Origin: Platerodrilus igneus
Taxonomy: Eukaryota > Arthropoda > Insecta > Coleoptera > Lycidae
Assembly (NCBI GenBank): GCA_036346225.1
Contig: JARFIW010000139.1
Span: forward strand, 4,836,001-4,900,000
DNA length: 64,000 bases
Direction: 5' to 3'
Each line of letters opens with the position of its first letter. Positions within the stretch are counted from its first letter, which is position 1. The notes under the pieces were generated by a model. The model did not search any database. It worked only from the letters and a program-made list of their open reading frames with translations, and was not told the origin of the DNA. Positions 56,087 through 64,000 of this stretch are shown one piece after another. Both the position numbers and the translations under genes were made by a program.

Positions 56087-57655
56087 AGTATATACATACG
56101 AGAATCTATGCATTATTATGAATATTATATATTAATTTTTATTGGATGATAATTCTCAAATTAAATATTTTAAATTATAGCTGTTTTATTTTTATTTTAT
56201 TGAACTAAATGTAACTAGAAAAAAAAAAACGTTACAAAACGTTCCAATTAGCATCCGCTAGTTCCAGTACATTTACATACTTTGCCTCTTATACAATGTT
56301 CGTTACAACTTTGTGGTACGGCATTCCATGCGGACAAGAAAGAAAGTAACGTAAGTAGTCTGCACTGATTACCACAACAGAAAAAGGAAGAGAAAAATGC
56401 TGTGCTAACCAAGTAGTGGGGGGTTTGGAGAAAACTTCAGTACCGATTTGCCCTGGAGGATTTCACATAGTAGTTCAAGTTGAAGTTTGTCATACTTTTC
56501 ATCTTCGAATATTTACCTTAATGCTCAACTTTTTTAATTATAGTATTTTGCGGTTGATTCAGTCTTTATTACAGTCTTTCCAAAAAAAGATATGTTTATA
56601 AAAAAATGGAAAATCATAACATCTTCATTTGTTTGTTATAAAATAAATATCGTGCATATAAACGTAAACAAAACAAAACACTTTCTTACCATGATAATCC
56701 ACTGTTTTAAACGTTGTCCTCCACTTGGTTCCGCCTGTTATTGTAGGATATAAAACTGTTTGGTAACGCTGGCTATCATGTCATATAATACTTAAATTTG
56801 TTTTTATGTTTAAAACAACGGACAAACACTTGCTTATGGAAAGATCACTACTCTTGTCAGTGTTGCATAAGATAAAACTAACGTTGGAGGAAAAATATAG
56901 TTTTTGATTTTGAAAGTAAACAACTTTCTACTAAAATGCAAGCATCCTATCTCTCGTCCAATAAACTTCTCACCACACCAAACTAGTACATATTCCATTA
57001 CATTTAAAACAGAATTTTATTTTATCCCACGAACTGTTTTTAAAATGTAACACTATATCAATGCCAGGATAACCCATTTCACACTTGAAGTACACATAGT
57101 CAAGTTTTTGTGTAAGATAAGGAACCAGATTGTAAACAGGTAGACTTGTATAGGTAAGAGAGAAGAATATAGAAGCAAACTTGTGGATTCAATGAAGGAC
57201 GCATAAAGTTGGTTGCCTATCTATGCAACTTGAATTTATAGAAGTATAGCAAATGCGAATTAAATGATTGAGACTGAATGGTTTTTAATATAATAGGGCA
57301 GTAAATTTTTACTATGAAATAGAACATAACATTTGTAATATTTCTGCTGTAATAGTATTGTAAGAATGTCTTAGTTTTTTGTTTAATTGTAAGTTTAATA
57401 CTGAAGAAATAACATCTAGCTTTATAAGAGTTACTAAATGTATACCAATTTTTAAACAATGAAGATACTTTTAGTAACTGTTAAAAATTTAAAAATGCTA
57501 AAAACTTATTCATTTTAATTAGAAAACGATTTTAAATTTAAAGTTGATACTTGGTAGCCATTTCAAAAGTGCTATCAAAAAAGGCGTACATAAAACTTTG
57601 TAAATTCTTATTGGCGGATGTTTATTTTTAAAAATTTTTATGGTCACTGATAAAC
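56087..57655. other. AT-rich region
   Basis: Nothing recognised. Short frames at 56416-56601 and 57217-57459 look like chance. Confidence 0.5.
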
Positions 57656-58690
57656 GATTACATCCTAAAAGGACACTATGGAATAGAAGATATTTTTAAA
57701 CTATAGAAAGATTATTAAGAAACAATGGAACGTTTACAGCACCTACAATCAGATCAGGAACTGTTTCAAAAGAAGAAATCAATGAGATAAGTGTATTGGG
57801 CAAATTTTCAATGAGATGTTTGTTAACAATGCAATATGTTTTTAGCTTTTTTTTTTAATTATAAAAATAACCAAAACAAAGATGTTTTTTTTATACAGAT
57901 TGTGAATAATACTGGTATAAGTAAATCAATTGTTAGAAAAATACTGAAGAAACAAAATTTCGGCCTTATAAAGAACAAAAGGTGCAACATCGTCGACAAG
58001 CCAGCTACCTAAAACGGCTTCAGTTTTGTAGATGGTTGCCAAGCATCTCACAGAATTTTATGTAATGCTAAAAGTTTGCTCACTAATAATGAGAGATTCA
58101 ACAAAAACGTGCACTACATGTTGATCCAAATCAACCAACGCCTACATAGGGAGACAGCTTTTCAGGAGCATTTTGTGGTGAATGTTTGAATGGGTGTGCT
58201 GGACATGAATATTGATATTGAAAGGTCTTTATTTATATTAGTGTTCATGCGAGATTAGGACTTTAAGGATCCTCTCTTACATCTAACATTCTTTTTAGAA
58301 GAATATTTAAATGAAGTTTCGTATTTGAACTTGTGGAAACTTTTGATGATCTTCCCGTAAATTTTCTCCGAAAACTACCAGCATGATGGCATTCCGGCAC
58401 ATCGTACTGGTAACTGTGTCAACTACTTAAATAACTATAGGCCCAGTAGATGGATTTATAATAATGGGTCTATTTCATAGCCACCTCGTTCTCCAGATTT
58501 GAGCATTCTAGACTTTTTGTAGGGAGATACGTAAAGTACAAGGTATTTTCAGATAACATACAAAGTTTAAAAGACTTGAAAAATAAGATAAAAACTGCAT
58601 GTGCTAGCATTCTGTCTAGAATGTTAAAAAAATGCCAAGTTGGAACGATCATGTGCATTACAAATAGTGGCAGACAATTTGAACATTTAT
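57656..58690 (+). pseudogene. Tc1/mariner-type transposase remnant
   Basis: Scattered over all three + frames: SIVRKILKKQNFGLIKNK (N-terminal DNA-binding end), FQEHFVVNVWMGV (catalytic-core strand), QHDGIPAHRTGNCVNYLNN (the second catalytic Asp in 'qqDGapaH'), then a stop and PPRSPDLSILDFL ('wPPrSPDLtplDfflWg', third catalytic Asp), and a C-terminal stretch. The order and spacing leave little doubt of the family. More than five stops or shifts show long inactivity. It is not closely related to the copy at 4902-5450. It lies just inside the right arm of the 53720/59315 inverted repeat. Confidence 0.8.
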
Positions 58691-58904
58691 TTTGATTAAT
58701 TTTGCATTTACTTATTGTTTTTCGTAAGTATTGTAATTTATAAACAATTTCTAGAATTTTTTTTTTTTAAAATTAGCAATCCATGAAATTTTTAAAAGTT
58801 TCAAAAATTGATTTCTAACTAGCTTTCAAGTGTGCAACTTTTTTTTGTAATGTACTCTTTCTTCTACCTCTTACTGTTTACGTATTCACAATTGAAATAT
58901 TGCT

Positions 58905-59315
58905 GACACAGATGATGATTACTTTTGACACAAAACGTCATAGAAAACTCAATGTGTAATATATTAATGTATTAGCCCTTTAATGCTGTATCGATATTCA
59001 TTATAAAAAACACAGGTCTGTATTTAAAAAAATTAAGTTGATGGTGGCCCTGAAGGAACGAAATGTTGTAGTAAAAATTCTATAGAAAATTTCATGTGAA
59101 ACCACTTTTTCCTTTTCCATTTTTTGATACTTTTTGAATAAAATTGGTAGGTGCCCCAGATGAAAAATTTGTTACAGTACACTGTACATGAGAAGGACAA
59201 GTGATAATTTCAACGTTTTTAATAGTCTTCCAAATGCGCAACATTTTTCTAACTCTTACTGATTCCGAGATTCCAATGGTACCGGTAAAAAAAAAGATCT
59301 GTACATGTACTTTTA
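58905..59315. repeat. Right arm of the distant inverted repeat
   Basis: Inverse of 53720-54084: GATGATGATTACTTTTGACAC, TATAGAAAATTTCATGTGAA, CTAACTCTTACTGATTCCGA and AGATCTGTACATG in reverse order. Confidence 0.7.
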
Positions 59316-60353
59316 TATTTGTTGACCATGTCTGCAGTATATAGTAGTGGTTGTAGTAATATAAGTATTGCTTATTCCTTTATAAAATGATACTTTGACA
59401 TATGTTTGTCAAGGTCATTACATTTCTTTAAATGGTTTCCTATGTGAGCCTAGGAGTTCAATTAAACATAGTTGTACAGTTCCAGGACGTAAAACTTAAC
59501 GTTATAAAAAGTAATAGTATTTAAACCTGATGATTTTCATAAACAACTACAGGTGTTGGATTTGCAATATTCTCAACAAATGTTGATTGCCAGACAGAAA
59601 GGGAAATAAGTATTCATAGTTAGTTTTGCCAAAATTTCTCAACAGCAACTCGCACTTAAGGATGTAGATGCAGAAGCAAATGATGTCGATACGATGGAGT
59701 CACTTGTAGTTATTTGTATCTACATCTTCAATGAAGCAAAAAATCAAATTAATAGCAAAACAAAAATAGCACTATCGTGAATAATTTTTATATATTTTCA
59801 CAGAAAAAAAATGATAAGATTTACCGATAATAATAAACGATATATTTTGTATGTTCCGTGATACATGTGGTCGGGACTTTGCAAAAGTGAAAATAATAAC
59901 TGTCTGATAACTGATTGTGATATCGTTATTCATGATTACAATAAACTGTGCCAATGTGCTAAATAAAACAAACTCAGTTTATATTTACCTGCAGTAGGTG
60001 CAAGAGCAGAAGCAACTTCTTTGCAGATTGTATGATGAATTTTTAAACGTTATACTAGTCGTGAATCCCTTGTTACAATTCTTGCAAACTGCCCGTACAC
60101 CTTTTTTAGCCTTGTCACTTTTTTTCAATGTAATGCTTCCAAATATGATCTTTTTTTGCCACTCATATTTAACATGTAACAGATTATTCTTTTGCGGTTG
60201 CAGAAGATATGTTAACTAATATAAAATAAATTAATAAACTGTAGAAGTATTTAGATTACACTGGTACTGACCCATGAAAGTCTAACAAATAAAATGTACT
60301 TTCATAATCGGAACTCCAACCTCTTATAGGCTTATAACCATTGCAAGTTTGGA
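59316..60353. other. AT-rich region
   Basis: Nothing recognised. Confidence 0.5.
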
Positions 60354-60417
60354 CAGGATATGACAGTAATATTGCTGTCTAGCTGTGCATTTTCCAACTT
60401 GCTGATACATGTATTTT
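60354..60417. repeat. Direct repeat flanking the inverted structure, left
   Basis: ATATTGCTGTCTAGC, then TGTGCATTTTCCAACTTGCTG. It recurs with changes at 61489-61570. Confidence 0.7.
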
Positions 60418-60420
60418 TTG

Positions 60421-60602
60421 TTCTTAATCTTCTTTGGGTATTAAACCACTCATAGTTTTTAAAATTATCTTTATTAACGTTTCGATCCATAACCTAGGAT
60501 CGTTTTCAAAATAATAAAAACTTCAAGTTTGACATTTATGACACAAATTGAAGGTGACTTTGATTTATTGATGTTTGAAATATTTGGTTTGAGTACACTG
60601 AA
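60421..60602. repeat. Inverted repeat left arm with hammerhead-like core
   Basis: About 180 bases, nearly identical in inverse to 61235-61410. The minus strand at 60474-60515 reads TTGAAAACGATCC, a short loop, then GGATCGAAACGTT: stem II GATCC/GGATC followed by GAAAC, as in Penelope hammerheads, but the first core box is lost (GAAAA for GATGA). Confidence 0.85.
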
Positions 60603-60649
60603 TCTAGGTGAAATAAAACATAAAATTAGAAAACAATAGAAGAGAAGCT

Positions 60650-60724
60650 AGCTCAGAATATAAATAAGTGCAGGTACATGTCCAACCAGTTTTGAGATGA
60701 AGATCCAATGAAGATGATGATGAA
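60650..60724 (+). mobile_element. RTE 3' tail, decayed
   Basis: AGCTCAGAATATAAATAAGT, GTCCAACCAGTTTTGAGATG and AATGAAGATGATGATGA match the common RTE end seen at 15838, 38154 and 38570. Confidence 0.65.
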
Positions 60725-60734
60725 GCATATTAAC

Positions 60735-60955
60735 AACCCCTGTAAAACAGCATTGGTATCTGACAAGTGTAAACCTGCAATAAAGTTACCTCACAACCAT
60801 ATACAATCTCCGTTAAACAGTATTGGTATCTGACAAGTGTAGACCCGCCATAGGGTCGCCTCAGATCCATATACAACCTTCATAGAACAACATTGGTATC
60901 TGACAAATGTAAACCCACCATAAGGTTACCTCAGAACAATGTTAAAATCTACCAA
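60735..60955. repeat. 70-base tandem repeat, three units
   Basis: Units carry CATTGGTATCTGACAAGTGT, then a GGTTACCTCA and CATATACAA block. They start near 60750, 60820 and 60891. Confidence 0.85.
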
Positions 60956-61234
60956 AGAGGTAGCCTAAATCATAATGATTTCCTTCAAAATAAATATAAA
61001 AACGACTACTTAAGCCTTTTAATAATGCAATTGCACACTTCTTTAATAACCATCCTCTAAATTGTATAAATAGAAACATGTTAAAAATGTTTTCCAATTC
61101 CCAAGTTATTGAATTTTTACAATAAAATTAATCAGCTGATTTCACGTTAAGCGTATTGGCTACCTAAAAAGTCGGTCCCAGGCCGTAACACAAATTGAAG
61201 GCAATTATTCATTTAAACTTTAAAAATTTTGCTT

Positions 61235-61410
61235 AGTGTACTCAAACCAAATATTTCAAACATCAATAAATCAAAGTCACCTTCAATTTGTGTCATAAAT
61301 GTCAAACTTGAAGTTTTATTATTTTGAAAACGATCCTAGGTTATGGATCGAAACGTTAATAAAGATAATTTTAAAAACTGAGTGGTTTAATACCCAAAGA
61401 AGATTAAGAA
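61235..61410. repeat. Inverted repeat right arm with hammerhead-like core
   Basis: Inverse of 60421-60602. The + strand at 61321-61358 carries the same GATCC...GGATCGAAACGTT core. The centre between the arms holds the RTE tail, the 70-base repeats and 270 bases of AT-rich sequence. Confidence 0.85.
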
Positions 61411-61488
61411 GAATACTAAACAAACCACAACAAACATACAGGGAGTATTTATATGTATTTTTTGAATGTGTTACAATTATGATTCAGA

Positions 61489-61570
61489 ACAGGGTATGAC
61501 TGAAATATTGCTGTCTAGCAAGTATCTGTGCATTTTTCAACTTACTGAATGCTGATGCGTATATTTTGTA
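61489..61570. repeat. Direct repeat flanking the inverted structure, right
   Basis: ATATTGCTGTCTAGC, an extra 5 bases, TGTGCATTTTTCAACTTACTG. Same orientation as 60354-60417. Confidence 0.7.
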
Positions 61571-64000
61571 ATGTTTTACTTTTGGAGTATTATAATTATG
61601 GCCTTCTGTATGTAGAAAATTTAAGAAATCTATTAAATTACAACATGATGAAATTTCAATGTAATAATTTTAGCTGGTTTTTACTTTCAGAGGATTTTAG
61701 TTCGATCTAATTGCGAAGACACAAAAAATTAAGAAAATGGATTTTTTTTTAAATCAATGATTTTTAATTTTTTAAATTATTTTTTTTTCAATCCCAATAA
61801 TGTATAATACTGACGCCTAAGATTTCGTCGTCTAAGCACGAAGACAACATGAAAATTTGTGCCGAATCAAAGAAAGTGAAAAGTGTCTTCCTCAGAGTCT
61901 GAAAAAAAGATTTCCGTTGAAAGCAAAATCTTGTTGAAGTCACACTGGTCGATGTGGTGGATAAGATTAATCGAGAAATGGTAATGATAGGGAAGGACCA
62001 ATTGCTATTAGGTAGCAATGTCGATGGCAGTGTAGCAGTTATGTAATAAACAGAGCAAATACGATAAACTACTTAATCAAGAACATAAATACCTTAAGTC
62101 TGTGCCGCACTGGGCAAGAGAAGTCACACACGAAAAGGTAGCGGACACCCAAGAACACGCGTGCTTGGTGTGGTGTCGCTTTCAGGACTCTCGTTCAACT
62201 GTGTTTTCTGTCACCGTCCGAGTACGAATCATGTTACTTCATGCACTCACACTACGGCATAAGGTTTCACTAAAAACTGCAGGGTACCTGCACTAATGGT
62301 ATTTATTGTCACCACTGATGACGTAACACACATTGGCACCAATGTAGCAAAAACATTGATCGGCCGGGTGCATTGAGTATCACTCAGAATGTCCCATACT
62401 TCTGAGTCAATACTACAAAAAGAATCGACGTCCAAGCAAAACTCAACTAGGCTCCTGTATGTGGAAATAAGCCCACTGTGTTCATTTGGGTGCCAAATGG
62501 CTAAAAAAAAAAAAGAGAACCTCCTATCAAGATAAAACGGCTAACTCAATATCGATTCAAGAGAGATCACGATAGTGGGCATAGGCCATTTCTGCTTCAC
62601 CTCGCACGACAAACAAACAAAGGAGAGTGCCACAGCATTTACTGACTAACAAATTCACTACTAAGAACCCTGGGAAAAACTGAAACCTAAAAATTTCCAA
62701 ACCGAAAAGTTATCACCAAAGCAGGTGGAACTGTGATTCAACAAAAGCATACCTGAAAAAGAAACATTGTGATTAGTTATAACAAAGACCAACTTTAGTG
62801 GCCAACATATAACAGCATAATAAAACTCAAAACTATAAAGAACTAGTAAGAGACACGTCTCAGCACTATTGATTCCTGAAAATAATTTTTTTGTTCAAAA
62901 ATTTACCACTTCAATTATTTATCCAAACTCCTATATTTTACTTCAGTTACCAAAGAATAACTCATAATTTGAATTTTATTCACCTTAGACAAGATTAACT
63001 CGTCAGAAGATAAAATGTGGTACTGTTCAAAATAATTCTATTATCAAAAATTAACTTTCTTTTATGTACGCAAAGTATAAACAATTGTGCAGTTTTAACA
63101 TTCACAAAATAAATTAAATAAATCTGACTTCTCTTCTTTAAATAGTTATAAAATGGTAATATTTTCCAATAATTTCATAGTCATATCTTTTCATTTCATA
63201 TCCTAACAAAGCATAACAAATCTCAAAGTGACCAATATAATTTTATCTGCAAAAATATTTATGTTTATAATTTACCAAGTTCTATTCAGATCTGATTAGT
63301 TTACACACTTTCTTAATTTCATTAATCTCAAAATGTAAATCCTTTAAAATTTATATCTAAGGTATAAAATATTTCTTAACAATTCAAAATTCACTAAAAG
63401 CAAAACAAGTTTTTCTAAACTTCAGTTAGCATTCACTGCTTACTTCAAACTTAGCATCATAAAGAATTTTACTTATACACGTATTGTAAGTTATAATAAA
63501 ATGTAAACAATTATTTTCAACACCAAAATGAGAATAAAGTAATCTTAACGTTTGTGAGTAGAATACGGAAATTTTTTTACTTACCCCCACTACCATCTAG
63601 TTATTTCATACAAACCGAAAGCGTAAACAAATAGCTGGACTGTTCTGATGTCAGAGCATCACCTGTTGGAAGTGAACAATGAGATTCAACCGGTTACCAG
63701 ACCAATGACAATATGTCTGCTTCCTACTTATCCAAATCGAACCATGTGTAGAATGAAAAATTTCTTGAAATCCTTTGCATTCCATACAAATGACAACTGA
63801 AATTGCTAGATATCTTGATCCTTGTGTAAAACAAAGCGTTTCTGTGTATTACATCGTAATCCAAACGTACTTCAAATGTATACTAAAATACTCTAATGAA
63901 CGTTTTAAAGCTATTAAGTGATCCTTATATGTGCTAAAATACTAAATCAATAAATCTCAAACTAAATACCTGAATTACCATTGATGAATTGATTCTTTAA
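61571..64000. other. AT-rich end of window
   Basis: 62100-62650 is somewhat GC-richer with short open frames on both strands (minus: DSFCSIDSEVWDILSDTQCT) but no recognisable family. 62650-64000 shows nothing. The Ate1 catalytic exons were not found here. Confidence 0.45.

Overview
This is a eukaryotic genomic window, most likely from an insect. It is AT-rich and has very short spliceosomal introns (43 and 46 bases where they can be read through a conserved gene), no dense gene packing, and a heavy load of decayed animal-type transposable elements: RTE and CR1-group non-LTR retrotransposons, Ty3/Gypsy LTR elements, Penelope-like elements (PLEs) and Tc1/mariner-like elements. Nothing prokaryotic was seen. 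All identifications come from motif reading by eye; no database search was run.

The only gene that looks like a live host gene is Ate1 (arginyl-tRNA--protein transferase, N-degron pathway) on the + strand. Exon 1 (41602-41710) and exon 2 (41754-41880) encode the Cys-rich N-terminal domain. A 9.5 kb intron full of repeats follows, then exon 3 (51353-51902), then two homologous in-phase exons, 51949-52110 and 52201-52350. Each of these carries the KKYQMAIH block and each is a multiple of three long. They look like a mutually exclusive exon pair, as known for vertebrate Ate1. The catalytic C-terminal exons were not found before the window ends.

Layout. 1-3525: minus-strand LTR-retroelement gag remnant with its leader and probable LTR. 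3571-6160: a nested palindromic DNA transposon with long inverted arms and a broken mariner-type transposase. 6600-7430: a recombinase-like fragment between direct repeats. 8282-10910: a minus-strand Penelope-like element with GIY-YIG domain, hammerhead-like motifs and a fold-back 5' end. 11746-14760: an R1-like gag fragment fused to a Gypsy pol remnant. 14788-15837: a THAP-domain pseudogene, cut off by an RTE 3' tail. 17110-38335: a nest of retrotransposons. An RTE-clade element was hit by a CR1-clade element (19326-27758), which was itself hit by a second CR1/Jockey-group element on the opposite strand (19390-23355). The same RTE was hit separately by a 9.6 kb Gypsy element with two LTRs and a 5-base target duplication (28552-38153). 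38570-39271: an RTE remnant and a possible terminal exon. 40950-52350: Ate1, whose big intron holds a 121-base satellite array (42627-44100) and two Penelope copies. 53720-59315: an inverted-repeat pair around a mariner-type transposase remnant. 60354-61570: an inverted-repeat structure with hammerhead-like cores, an RTE tail and a 70-base tandem repeat. The remainder to 64000 is AT-rich with nothing recognisable.

How it fits together: the window reads as an Ate1 locus next to a repeat graveyard. The order of insertion can be worked out because reading frames resume on the far side of each inserted element. The points most worth following are the duplicated Ate1 exons, the four-element nest, the set of hammerhead-like motifs in Penelope copies, and the palindromic transposon whose inverted arms both carry the start of the transposase gene.
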